Shown here: in pieces, positions 1 through 9,423 of the stretch
How the letters are laid out: the number at the start of each line of letters is the position of its first letter
Position numbering within the stretch: the stretch's first letter is position 1
From: Macrothele yani
Taxonomy: Eukaryota > Arthropoda > Arachnida > Araneae > Macrothelidae
DNA: 64,000 nucleotides
Direction: 5' to 3'
Assembly: GCA_039090855.1 (NCBI GenBank)
Contig: CM077034.1
Location: 227,566,701-227,630,700, forward strand
Notes under the pieces: generated by a model
What the model saw: only the letters and a program-made list of their open reading frames with translations
Databases searched by the model: none
Told to the model about the DNA's origin: nothing
Position numbers and translations under genes: made by a program

Positions 1-964
1 CAGCATTGATTTGGCTTTGACGCAGTGTACGACTCCGTAGACCCATTCGTTACAAAGTTCGCCCTACTGTTATTGGGGACGCATGCCTTGGTGCCCCAGC
101 ATTGATTTGGCTTTGACGCAGTGTCGACTCCGTACACCCATTCGTTACAAAGTTCGCCCTACTGTTATTGGGGACGCATGCCTTGGTGCCCCAGCATTGA
201 TTTGCCTTTGACGCAGTGTCGACTCCGTAGACCCATTCGTTACAAAGTTCGCCCTACTGTTATTGGGGACGCATGCCTTGGTGCCCCAGCATTGATTTGC
301 CTTTGACGCAGTGTCGACTCCGTAGACCCATTCGTTACAAAGTTCGCCCTACTGTTATTGGGGACGCATGCCTTGGTGCCCCAGCATTGATTTGCCTTTG
401 ACGCAGTGTCGACTCCGTAGACCCATTCGTAACAAAGTTCGCCCTACTGTTATTGGGGACACATCCTTGGTGCCCCAGCATTGATTTGCCTTTGACGCAG
501 TGTCGACTCCGTAGACCCATTCGTTACAAAGTTCGCCCTACTGTTATTGGGGACGCATGCCTTGGTGCCCCAGCATTGATTTGGCTTTGACGCAGTGTCG
601 ACTCCGTACACCCATTCGTTACAAAGTTCGCCCTACTGTTATTGGGGACGCATGCCTTGGTGCCCCAGCATTGATTTGCCTTTGACGCAGTGTCGACTCC
701 GTAGACCCATTCGTAACAAAGTTCGCCCTACTGTTATTGGGGACACATGCCTTGGTGCCCCAGCATTGATTTGCCTTTGACGCAGTGTCGACTCCGTAGA
801 CCCATTCGTTACAAAGTTCGCCCTACTGTTATTGGGGACGCATGCCTTGGTGCCCCAGCATTGATTTGCCTTTGACGCAGTGTCGACTCCGTAGACCCAT
901 TCGTTACAAAGTTCGCCCTACTGTTATTGGGGACGCATGCCTTGGTGCCCCAGCATTGATTTGC
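1..964. repeat. 95-bp tandem repeat array, about 10 copies
   Basis: The unit begins near 'cagcattgattt' and recurs at about 1, 97 and 192 and then every 95 bases to about 960, with a few substitutions and small indels between copies. The array runs off the left edge, so its full length is unknown. Both strands carry short open frames of about 60 codons that merely repeat the unit and are not evidence of protein. It abuts, about 140 bases later, the truncated 5' side of a Penelope-like fragment. I do not recognise the unit. Confidence 0.95.
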
Positions 965-1104
965 GTGCTCAATTGCTGCACTGTTGTGCGTCGATTGACC
1001 TCTACCCATCGACAGAGGCGGCGTTCTCTTCTGGGGTTATGATGTTGGGAGGCGCTCGGCGTTCCAGCGCTTCATTCTCGGCCCTACTCACTTCCCCAAC
1101 TAGA
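965..1104. other. unassigned spacer between satellite and PLE fragment
   Basis: About 140 bases without a recognisable gene, located between the 95-bp array and the first recognisable PLE codons. It may hold the truncation point of the PLE. Nothing else is visible. Confidence 0.5.
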
Positions 1105-2620
1105 TGTTTTCATTGACCGCTTATCTTCACTTTTTCCCACAATAAAATTTTCGAAAGAACTTGAGCAGGGGGGGTAAGCTACCTTTTCTTGATCTTTTGT
1201 TATCAAGGGACCTCAACACTCACCAGATTAAATACTCCGTGTACCGAAAACCTGCGTTCGTACCATGTATCATACCGTTTAACTCTTCTCACCCCCCTGA
1301 GCAAAAAGCATCATCACTTCGATTTCTAATCAAACGCGCATTCACACACTCTTCTTCCAACAGAGCAAGACGGGACGAACTCTCTAAGGCCTCAACTTTG
1401 GCACGGATCTTCGGCCACCCAGAGCACTACTTTCCCGGTCTATTGAGAAGGTTCACCAGGTTGAGATTCACGACCTTGTCCACGGACAATAAAATCACTA
1501 GATACGTTGGAAAGGTGGATTATCTCCCTCCAACAGTTAACACCCTCAAGAAGATATGCCATAGGCATAATTTGACATTTGGAGTTTGCACTAAAAATGT
1601 ATTTACTTTACTGAGAAATGACAGAGATAAAGTACCCAAACTCATGAAATACGGTGTATACTGCATTCCGCTCGCCCATGAGGATTCGGCTGTTATTGAC
1701 AAATTTTATATAGGTTCTACAATTAGGACTCTGAATACCCGGTTGGGTGAACACAAGTACACCCTCCGGACAGAAACTATTAATACTGCCTTTACTATTG
1801 CTGTTAAACAGGGTGGTTACACCCCTGTTTGGGAGAATGTTAAAATCTTGAACTCCAATGTCAACAAAAAGACTGTTTTCTTATATTAATTCAACATTTG
1901 TCGAAAACATTACGTTGTTTCAGAAATTATTAACTATATGTCAACAAAATAGTTTCCATATCATCTACTGTTTCGCACGTTACTAGAAATTCGAGCACGG
2001 GAAAAACGTCCATATAATAAAATTTTTATTTCAACTTGTCACTAATATTCCTTTTTTGATGTTCCTTATAATAGTTTAGAATTTTATTATGAAGATTACA
2101 AATTTATATGAAAAAATGTTTTTATATGTGCGGTCGAATGCATCATAAGTTGTCAAAGTCCTCAAATACGTAGAGTTAAAAAACTGGAATAATATTAATC
2201 ATTTAATACATATTGTCTCTACGTATTTGAGGACTTTGACAACTTATGATGCATTCGACCGCACATATAAAAACATTTTTTCATATAAATTTGTAATCTT
2301 CATAATAAAATTCTAAACTATTATAAGGAACATCAAAAAAGGAATATTAGTGACAAGTTGAAATAAAATTTTTATTATATGGACGTTTTTCCCGCGCTCG
2401 AATTTCTAGTAACGTCGAAACAGTAGACGATATGGAAACTGTTTTGTCGACATATAGTTAATAATAGACTGTTTTCTTTTCAGAAAGTTTATATATTATT
2501 GCATACGGAGACAACTGTTGTAATTTAGATCTCCCCACATTTGTACCAAGACCTTGGCGAAAGATGGTTGCTCCACAAGAGACTTTGACACATGAGGAAT
2601 TTTTTAAAACATCGGAATAG
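1105..2620 (+). pseudogene. Penelope-like element protein, C-terminal part (RT thumb region and GIY-YIG endonuclease), interrupted
   Basis: This encodes the C-terminal third of a Penelope-like retroelement polyprotein. Visible parts in order: a stretch ending in FLDLL typical of the region after the RT catalytic core; a YRKP motif; HPPEQK and RAFTHSS segments; and a GIY-YIG-type nuclease with GVY about 18 residues before FYIGST, followed by an Arg-Leu-x-x-His segment. The RT core (YxDD) is missing, so the copy is 5' truncated. One frameshift lies near 1165. At 1882 the frame is cut by a 583-bp palindromic insertion; after it, from 2479, the same frame continues with SESLYI, which supplies the expected late glutamate of the nuclease, and ends at TAG 2618-2620. 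The host reading frame on both sides therefore proves the insertion. Not functional. Confidence 0.85.
1883..2465. mobile_element. palindromic insertion D (head-to-head element) with 13-bp TSD
   Basis: A 13-base direct repeat, AGACTGTTTTCTT, occurs at 1870-1882 and 2466-2478, and the PLE reading frame is continuous if one copy and the insert are removed. The insert holds two long inverted arms (about 1929-2190 and 2205-2465) that match over almost their whole length, plus an unpaired tail of 46 bases at 1883-1928. There is no coding capacity. The architecture (arms, one-sided tail, TSD of 10-13 bases) is shared with insertions A, B, C and E. No clear hammerhead-like motif was found in this one, so its assignment to the PLE-derived class rests on architecture only. 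Confidence 0.8.
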
Positions 2621-2756
2621 TACATTTTTGTAAATATTTTGTATTCTTATATTTATGTTATATTGATTTTGGAATTGAAATTTTATAATTTGTGCTTATA
2701 CTGTGACATCATGGTCTGTCGGTGACGTGATGCATGATGGGTCGTGTTATCAAGTA

Positions 2757-4286
2757 CACTGCTGGACAATTGCTAAGGACGAATCATAAACGGCTATATA
2801 GCGCATAAAAAAGTAAGCGTGGTTGGATGCCAAGTGAAATAAAATAATGTCAGAATGCCAGGACATTACAAGAAAGACAATTTATTGTGCTCTGAAATCC
2901 AGAAGGCTTTGGAACGTGTTCAACGGACAAACAGGCCATTTTGTGCAGAATACGTAAACGTGAAAAAATGCAATTACCGTCCGCAGGCGTTCCGGCGTAA
3001 GATATCAATACGGGATATGGCCACCATGGAGGGCGATGCAAGATTCCACACGTCGTGTCATGCTTTGCACAACATTATCAAGCAGCTGTTGGGGTAATTT
3101 ATCCCATTCCTCTGTCAGTGCACGGATGAGGGTGTCCTTGTTTATTGGAGGGCATTGGCGACCAGCAAGACTCCTCTCCAAAGAATCCCACACATTTTCA
3201 ATGGGATTCAGATCTGGAGAACGTGCTGGCCATACGAGGCGTTGAATATCCTCGCTCTCAAGACACTCCTGGACAGCGACTCTTCGATGACATGTTGCGT
3301 TGTCGTCCATGAAAATGAATCTATCACCGACAGCACCATGGAACATGCGAACATGAGGTAGCAGAACATCATTAATGTATCGTTGGCCAGTCATAGTCCC
3401 AGTTGGAAGCACATAGAGGGACGTACGGCCATTGATCATGATGCCAGCCCATACCATGACACTACATGTCGGATATCGGTCCCTTTCCTGTATGTTTGCT
3501 GGACAATATGCAGTACCACTATCACGGCAGATCAGTTGTCGTCGACAATCAGACGATAGACTGTATCTACTCTCATCTGAGAAGAGGACAGCAGGCCAGT
3601 CGTTATCAGTCCAATTGCGATGTTGATGGCACCATTGCAAACGGGCGGTACGGTGACGTCTGGACAATGGGATGCACACAACAGGACGGCGGGCGTATAG
3701 TCCTCCTTCATGCAAACGTCTGGCGACAGTTTTTCGGGAGATCCGCTTGCCAGTAGCAGCCATAAACTGATTTGTTACCTCACTAGCTGTGCTGCGCCGG
3801 TGTCTTTTTGTTGATAGCACTATGTACCGATCTTCTGCAGGTGTCGTACTGCGAACACGACCTCCCCGTGACGTTTGCTACACTCTCCATTTGTTTGAAA
3901 TGATTTCCAAAGCCTTGAAACAACACTGTGGCTGACGTCGAACTCCCTGGCAACATCTGTTATTTTTCGCCCTTCTTCAATCTTGCCAATAATACGGCCA
4001 CGCGTAAAATCATCTAGGTGATGTCGTTAAGACATACTGAAAATTGCAAGTTCGTCAATTGATTCTTTCCCTTTCAACTTTGCGTTTGAACAACAACCGT
4101 CAATACGCGTCAAATCCTTTATATCTCTTATCAGCGCTATGACGTCACGAACAAGTTCGGCAATCCAAAATTTGCATACGCACAACACGTCTTACTGTAT
4201 CCCGCACTTATGCTAATTTCCACATTTTCCTGCCTTCCATTTTATGGTTGCTATTGTCATCCGTCCTTAGCAATTGTCCGGCAGTG
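2757..4286 (-). mobile_element. Tc1-like DNA transposon copy 1, full length 1530 bp
   Basis: Terminal inverted repeats begin CACTG and share CTGCTGGACAATTGC on the left with CTGCCGGACAATTGC on the right. They are flanked on both sides by TA (2755-2756 and 4287-4288), the target duplication of the Tc1/mariner superfamily. The transposase is encoded on the minus strand. The element sits in the 3' untranslated part of PLE copy 1. Confidence 0.93.
3005..4035 (-). pseudogene. Tc1-family transposase (DD34E), broken
   Basis: Tc1 transposases bind terminal inverted repeats and cut and paste the element through an RNase H-like DDE domain. The C-terminal 271 codons (3820 to 3005) are open and contain the catalytic Asp in LFSDES, the second Asp in MDDNATCH and, 34 residues later, the Glu in SPDLNPIENVW, so the triad is intact. 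Upstream codons encode the paired-type helix-turn-helix (LDDFTRGRIIG, then VSRLWKSFQ). The putative start at 4035 is followed after two codons by a stop. A frame change near 3890 separates the N-terminal helix-turn-helix from the rest. The copy is therefore inactive, though recently so. Full length would be about 340 residues, normal for the family. Confidence 0.9.
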
Positions 4287-4323
4287 TATATAAGGGTTGA
4301 GTCTGTCGGATCCCGTGGCGCAT

Positions 4324-4367
4324 TGACCAGTAGATGGGGACGGGAGATCCCCGAAAGCGCTAGTCTG
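4324..4367 (+). ncRNA. hammerhead-like motif in the 3' region of PLE copy 1
   Basis: The segment contains a variant core (CAGUAGAUG), a strong stem (GGGGA with UCCCC), GAAA, the self-complementary AGCGCU and then A, with GAC and GUC able to pair as a short outer stem. This follows the layout seen in the other PLE-associated motifs of the window (core, stem II, GAAA, short palindromic stem III, UH, stem I). The core departs from CUGAUGA, so activity is doubtful. Confidence 0.4.
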
Positions 4368-4430
4368 CTTTTAAACCCGCTTTTAATTTGTAAATAAATT
4401 GATTTTAATTTGCTTATTGAAGACGTGGTT

Positions 4431-4600
4431 TGCTTTTATCGCATGTATAGACAGCATATTTTGTACATATACCATTCCATGCGAAAATATTTCCTATTTC
4501 AGTACACCCTTACTACAGCACCTCGTGAACAGCCCGCGAAGTGTGCTGTTTCTGAGATGCTTCCGTTCTTGGCATGGTAGCTGATGATCATTCCCTTTTT
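4431..4600. other. unassigned sequence between PLE copy 1 and Tc1 copy 2
   Basis: No convincing reading frame or repeat ends are seen here. It should contain the junction between the PLE 3' end and the 3' terminal inverted repeat of Tc1 copy 2, which I could not place. Confidence 0.4.
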
Positions 4601-4973
4601 GAACGTCTGTCAAATATCACTACCTCTGCCCATTGTGCTCATGTTATGCACTATGAGTCATCTGTCCTGCCGGTTGCTCATATTTCCGTGTGGTCCACCT
4701 TCCCATGTGTGCTTTGTGATGCGCATGGGAGGGCACACTGTGATTTCTTGGGGTGGTCATATTCTGATACGACCATGCATGTGTTCACTGGTGTGCCAGA
4801 AAAACTTGCACACCAGTCTAATACTCGGCAGGTCCCCCACTGGAGCGCAGGACTGCAGAAATACGACGGGGGCACGGACTCCACTAGCTTCTGGAAAAGC
4901 ATGAACATTGCGACCGTCTGCACACGATACAAAAGGTGGATTTAATGACACACTTAAACTAAGATGACATAGT

Positions 4974-6040
4974 CAGGGTTCCCACTCAACCTGGAAAACA
5001 GGGGAAGCCTGGAATTCTCAGAGAATTTGAAAATGGTTCCAAAAATCAGGGAAAGTTACCATTTTTTTTTTTGTAAAAATCAATGGATACTTTATTTTGC
5101 AAAAAAAAAAAAAAATTATTTTTCAAGATTTCAAACTATTGCTTGCAATTACTGCCTGCCTAGAATTTGGTAGATCTTACTTTCAGTTATATTAAGTATT
5201 TCCTTTATTCTCTAAAAAAAGATGCAATATTGAATTTTTAAAATTGCCAGTTATTAAGCTTTTGTTCAATTTCTGCAGGCAGTTGTTGTAACATGGAACA
5301 ATTAGGCACAATGGCTCCTGCTTGAAGAAACACTTCACAAGAGAACCAACCAAATGATGGATCAAAGTCCTTTGTCTGTTGGTTCTCTTGAAACAATGTT
5401 TCTTTGAACAGAGCCATTCCATCATTAAGCTTAGCTGCATTGTGTTATAGAAAAACTGAAACTATTCAACTGACAGATTTTTTCTTACATGTGACCTGTT
5501 TCTATGAGAATGTATTTACAAATTCCGTGTGGGTAGTATTCACAGTTATAACATGGAACAATTAGGCACAATGGCTCCTGCTTGAAGAAACACTTCACAA
5601 GAGAACCAACCAAATGATGGATCAAAGTCCTTTGTCTGTTGGTTCTCTTTCTTTGAACAGAGCCATTCCATCATTAAGCTTAGCTGCATTGTATTATAGA
5701 AAAACTGAAACTATTCAACTGACAGATTTTTTCTTACATGTGACCTGTTTCTATGGGAATGTATTTACAAATTCCGTGTGGGTAGTATTCACAAAAGTTC
5801 ACGAAACTTTGGTACAGAAAATAATGTGCACAGTTAGTGGTTATTAATGAAAAGCAGGTACTTTTATAAAGACAAATTATGTTAAGAATTTACAAGTGTG
5901 TGCTTTGGTGAGAAAAATGAATGTAATGGAATGAAATGTAACAATTCTTTGCAACATGCCACTCTGGAAAACTTTAAGAACCACCTGGAGAACCTGGAAA
6001 AGTCAGGAAATTTTTTTATTACTTTTGAGTAGGAACCCTG
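4974..6040. mobile_element. non-autonomous hAT-like element (MITE), 5-bp TSD
   Basis: Ends are CAGGGTTCCCACT on the left and the imperfect inverse AGTAGGAACCCTG on the right. ATAGT is duplicated at 4969-4973 and 6041-6045. The opposite arm of palindrome A (around 7998-8015, complementary strand) has this site once and uninterrupted, which fixes the insertion exactly. The 1067 bases hold no transposase. CAGGG ends suggest the hAT superfamily, but a 5-bp rather than 8-bp duplication fits only some hAT subgroups, so the class is an inference. It contains an internal direct duplication (5287-5791). Confidence 0.75.
5287..5791. repeat. internal 260-bp tandem duplication within the hAT-like element
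   Basis: Two adjacent copies begin 'taacatggaacaattagg' at about 5289 and 5549 and end 'gggtagtattcaca'. They differ by about a dozen bases missing from the second copy near 5650 and by few substitutions, so the duplication is recent. Confidence 0.9.
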
Positions 6041-6060
6041 ATAGTTAAAAATATTAAAAT

Positions 6061-6107
6061 GCGTGAGACCTTTCGGGTCTTGCCTGCAGGTACCCTTCAT
6101 CAGACGC
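6061..6107 (-). ncRNA. hammerhead-like ribozyme motif, left arm of palindrome A
   Basis: Read on the minus strand: GCGU, CUGAUGA, one extra base, stem II with GGGU and ACCC, GAAA, AGGUCU as a minimal stem III, C, then ACGC pairing with GCGU. This matches a type I hammerhead layout with a UC cleavage dinucleotide. Compared with the copy in the other arm, the first pair of stem I changes from U-A to U-G, which keeps pairing. The single extra base before stem II departs from the canonical core. Confidence 0.55.
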
Positions 6108-6145
6108 GATAAAAGAACCACACACACCATGGAAGAGGCAACATA

Positions 6146-7376
6146 CACAGTGCGTCAAAGAATTTTTAAGACTGGCGCTAGAATTCAGCCTACGGTGGCA
6201 CCACCAGTGTAATCGCGAATGCGTTATAAACCGTGACCATCTGCTTGCTTTCTGCCAAAAGTACTGCGCAGTTGTTAAAGTAACTCAAACGAAACGGCCG
6301 TTCATTAGAGAAGTAAAATTTTTTTCATGTTGAATTATTAAGATGGAACAATTTTTTTTTAAGTAGATCAAATGTTTTCCTGTGGAATAAGCGTTTTTTG
6401 GATGGAAGAGATACGCTAGAAGATAATAAGCATACCGGAAGACCAAGTTCATCTGGGCCACACCTGAGATTATTGAAAAAGTGCGTGATTTCGGGACAAA
6501 CAATCGATGTGCGTCACTAAGAGTGATGGAAGAGTCTTTAAACATCAACAAAGAAACTATTCGAACCATCCTGCATGAAGATTTGGGCAAAACAAAAGTC
6601 TGTGCTAAATTTGTTCCACACATGTTAACCAATGAACAAAAATCAAGGAGAAGTGCGCATTGCAGAGACATCATTTCAGCCACTGAAAATGATCCAAACT
6701 TCTTAAAATCAATCGTTACAGGTGATGAAACATGGTGTTTTCAATATGATCCTAAAACAAAGCGACAAAGTGCGGAATGGAAGTCAAAAAACTCGCCACA
6801 AGCAAAAAAAGAACAAGAAAAGTTCCATCGAAAATCTAAACAATGCTCATTACATTCTTCGATAGTAAGGTTATCCACAAAGAATTTGTTCCAAGTGGAC
6901 AAACAATTACTGGTGAGTTTTATTTAAATGTTTTGAGCCGTTTGATGGGCAGTATTCGTCGCATTCGTCCAGAATATCGAGATGAAAACAGTTGGTGTTT
7001 GTTGCACGATAATGCACCCAGTCACACCTCACTTCTTGTTCATAGATTTTTGGCGAAAAATAACGTCTGTGTGTTGAATCATCCACCGTATTCGCCTGAT
7101 TTAGCACCCTGCGACTTTTCTTTATTCCCAAAACTTAAAATGACGTTAAAAGGGCGTTATTTTGATGATATTTCGACCATACAAACAGCTTCGCGTGCTT
7201 TGGAGGCAATTCCGCAAAGTGAACTGGAACAGGCATTGGAATCATTATTAAATCGCTGTAACAAGTGTATTGAAGCCGGAGGGACTTATTTTGAATAACA
7301 AACCGAAACAAATTATAATTTCTTGTTTCTATTTCATTTTACAGACCCAGTCTTAAAAATTCTTTGCCACACAGTG
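6146..7376 (+). mobile_element. mariner-like transposon A, 1231 bp, TA duplication
   Basis: The imperfect terminal inverted repeats both contain CAAAGAATTTTTAAGACTGG about 12 bases in from the ends, whose outer parts read CACAGTGCGT and CACTGTGTGG. TA flanks at 6144-6145 and 7377-7378. The element interrupts the left arm of palindrome A, whose right arm shows the empty site. Confidence 0.9.
6380..7298 (+). pseudogene. mariner-family transposase (D,D34D), frameshifted
   Basis: The protein would bind the element ends and catalyse cut-and-paste transposition. Visible parts: an N-terminal segment ending HTGRPSSS, a helix-turn-helix followed by KETIRTILHEDLG, the first catalytic Asp in TGDETW, the second in LLHDNAPSH, and the third 34 residues later in YSPDLAPCDF. 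The C-terminus ends EAGGTYFE at 7298. There is a frameshift between about 6460 and 6481 and another between 6780 and 6880, so no full protein can be made. D34D spacing places it in mariner rather than Tc1. Length is close to the usual 345 residues. Confidence 0.85.
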
Positions 7377-7935
7377 TATAAAAAGAATTACACAGTTAAA
7401 CAAATGACGTAATAGTGAATGGTCGGATGAAAAGTATTTACAATGATGCGTAAATGACGTGTCCGTGGATGGTCTAATGAACCACATGTGCCTTGTCATC
7501 AGAAGAAAGGGGGGGGAGATGAGAGAATTGGGAAGGGGAATTCAGAGAGGTTGACATTGTATGGATGGGGCCGAGATGAGGTGTTTCCAGGGTCGAGGAA
7601 TATTTCTGGGTAGTTCATCATTACAGCAAGTATCGGAAAATTTGTCTACGTCTTGCTGTAATGATGAACTACCCAGAAATATTCCTCGACCCTGGAAACA
7701 CCTGATCTCGGCCCCATCCAGACAATCTCAACCTCTCTGAATTCCCCTTCCCAATTCTCTCATCTCCCCCTTCTTGTGATGACAAGGCACATGTGGTTCA
7801 TTAGATCATCCACGGACACGTCATTTACGCATCATTGTAAATACTTTTCATTCGACCATTCACTATTACATCATTTGTTTAACTGTGTAATTCTTTATAT
7901 ATGTTGCCTCTTCCATAGTGTGTGGTTCTTTTATC

Positions 7936-7982
7936 GCGTCTGATGGTGGGGACCTGCAGGCAGGACCCGAAAGGGCTCGCGC
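7936..7982 (+). ncRNA. hammerhead-like ribozyme motif, right arm of palindrome A
   Basis: GCGU, CUGAUGG, one extra base, a stem closed by GGG and CCC with the loop CUGCAGG, GAAA, AGGGCUC, then GCGC pairing with the leading GCGU through one G-U pair. It points toward the 29-base tail of element A. A9 of the core is G here, so cleavage may be weak. Confidence 0.5.
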
Positions 7983-8853
7983 ATTTTAATATTTTTAACT
8001 ATGTCACCTTAGTTTAAGTGTGTCATTAAATTCACCTTTTGTATCGTGTGCGGACGGTCGTAATGTTTATGCTTTTACTCACGTAGCACGAAGTCTTCTG
8101 CAATGAGCTTCTGGAAATATGCTGTAGGCAATGCACACCATACTTCCTGCATAGCATTCCACAATTCGGGTGTATTCCGAGGTCTCGCATTCCTGTGTTC
8201 GATAGCGCGTTGCATAGCATCCCAAATGTGTTCTATCACGTTCAGATCTGGGGACTTGGGTAGGAATGGCAACACCTAAACTGAGATGAATGCTCCTCTA
8301 ACCATAATGTGGCGTCCCGACAATTGTGTGGAGGTGCATTGTCCTATTGGAACAGGCCCAACCCATCAGCATGAATGCAGCACATGAACTGGTGTACCTC
8401 GTCAAAAAAGGATGCGCACACAGCGTTGGCCGGTTACAGACATTTGTAGACATATCAGGGGTCCCAGTGAAGTCCAGCTAAACACACCCCATACCATTAC
8501 GGACCCCCACCAGTCAGTACAGTTCCCTGTTGACAGGCGGGATCCATATCTTCATGGGTCCCGCGCTACACACGAATCCTTCCATCTGCCCGATACAGTT
8601 GGAAATGCGATTCGTCAGAGCAGGCTACTTGTTTCCAGTCATCAAGTGTCCAGTGGCGGTGTTGCTGTGCCCAAGCGAGGCACATAGATCTGGGTCGTGC
8701 ACCCATCAAGGGGACTTAAGTTGGGCGTCGGCTCTCAAAGCCCATATCGTGCAAGGTACGTTGCACAGTCCGGACGCTGATGCTTGTTGACAAAGAAAGG
8801 TGACTTGATCACGCTAGTTACGTTAACTAAAACTTTTACAAAAAGTTCGTAAG

Positions 8854-8894
8854 TTGGAAGCTTTCGACCTTATCTTAGGTCTTCATCACGCCAA
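8854..8894 (-). ncRNA. degenerate hammerhead-like motif, left arm of element B
   Basis: Minus strand: UUGG, C, GUGAUGA, one extra base, GACCU to AGGUC stem, GAAA, GCUU, CCAA pairing with UUGG. Position 3 of the core is disturbed by an extra G, so this is a relic or a variant. The sister copy lies at 9077-9117 on the plus strand. Confidence 0.4.
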
Positions 8895-9076
8895 TGGAGG
8901 ACTAAGATTGTTGCCAGATTCTACATTTGAATTTTTCCTATTTTTGTTGCCAAAACTTAGAATTGATCTCCGAATCTCCTCTCTACATTCCGTTAATCTG
9001 GAGATCAATTCTAAGTTTTGGCAACAAAAATAGGAAAAATTCAAATGTAGAATCTGGCAACAATCTTAGTCCTCCA

Positions 9077-9117
9077 TTGGCGTGATGAAGACCTAAGATA
9101 AGGTCGAAAGCTTCCAA
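9077..9117 (+). ncRNA. degenerate hammerhead-like motif, right arm of element B
   Basis: Inverted partner of the motif at 8854-8894 with the same pairing segments UUGG and CCAA, a GACCU/AGGUC stem and GAAA. It lies about 60 bases before the end of the arm and points to the tail. Confidence 0.4.
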
Positions 9118-9423
9118 CTTACGAACTTTTGTAAAAGTTTTAGTTAACGTAACTAGCGTGATCAAGTCACCTTTCTTTGTTAATATTGTTACGTGTTTTG
9201 CCCATAATCGTCGTGATGCTTGTTGAGGCTCCAGCATTGAATTCCGATGCTACCTGCGAGAGTGTCGCGTGAAACGATTCTTGACAGCCGACGATGGTCA
9301 TGTTCACCCAATGTCTTCTTACGGCCACACTGGTATCGTAGGTTGGAGGTTTTGCCGGAATTCTTGTAGTCGCGGTACACCCTTGCAATGGTCGTCCGTG
9401 GAAATCCGAACTTCGTTTCTACC

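Larger units (their letters stand above)
1105..4430 (+). mobile_element. Penelope-like element copy 1, 5' truncated, with two nested insertions
   Basis: The element comprises the coding fragment 1105-1882 plus 2479-2620 and a 3' region that continues at 2621-2756 and, after a Tc1 insertion, at 4287 to roughly 4430. A ribozyme-like hairpin lies in this 3' region at 4324-4367. The exact 3' end was not located. Nested insertions are palindrome D (1883-2465) and Tc1 copy 1 (2757-4286). Confidence 0.7.
4898..8105. mobile_element. palindromic insertion A (PLE-type head-to-head element), 12-bp TSD
   Basis: AGCTTCTGGAAA flanks the insert at 4886-4897 and 8106-8117 and lies inside the Tc1 copy 2 reading frame. 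Left arm 4895-7640 and right arm 7660-8076 are inverted copies once the hAT-like MITE (4974-6040) and mariner A (6146-7376) are removed from the left arm. The centre is near 7645. An unpaired tail of 29 bases lies at 8077-8105. Each arm carries a hammerhead-like motif, the right one in plus orientation pointing to the tail. No protein is encoded by the element itself. Confidence 0.85.
8791..9213. mobile_element. palindromic insertion B (PLE-type head-to-head element), 13-bp TSD
   Basis: TGATGCTTGTTGA flanks the insert at 8778-8790 and 9214-9226, inside the N-terminal coding part of Tc1 copy 2. Arms run 8791 to about 8984 and about 8990 to 9179 and pair nearly perfectly. An unpaired tail of 34 bases follows at 9180-9213. 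Arms and tail are close relatives of element C at 61333-62241, which is longer and encodes part of a PLE endonuclease, so B is a shorter member of the same family. Confidence 0.88.

Noticed and set aside
121..1042. Repeated 61-66 codon frames in the 95-bp array
   Set aside because: Products of the tandem repeat, present on both strands, with no homology I recognise.
1929..2465. Hammerhead motif in palindrome D
   Set aside because: A GAAAC and a CAGUAGAUG segment are present but not in the order and pairing a hammerhead needs.
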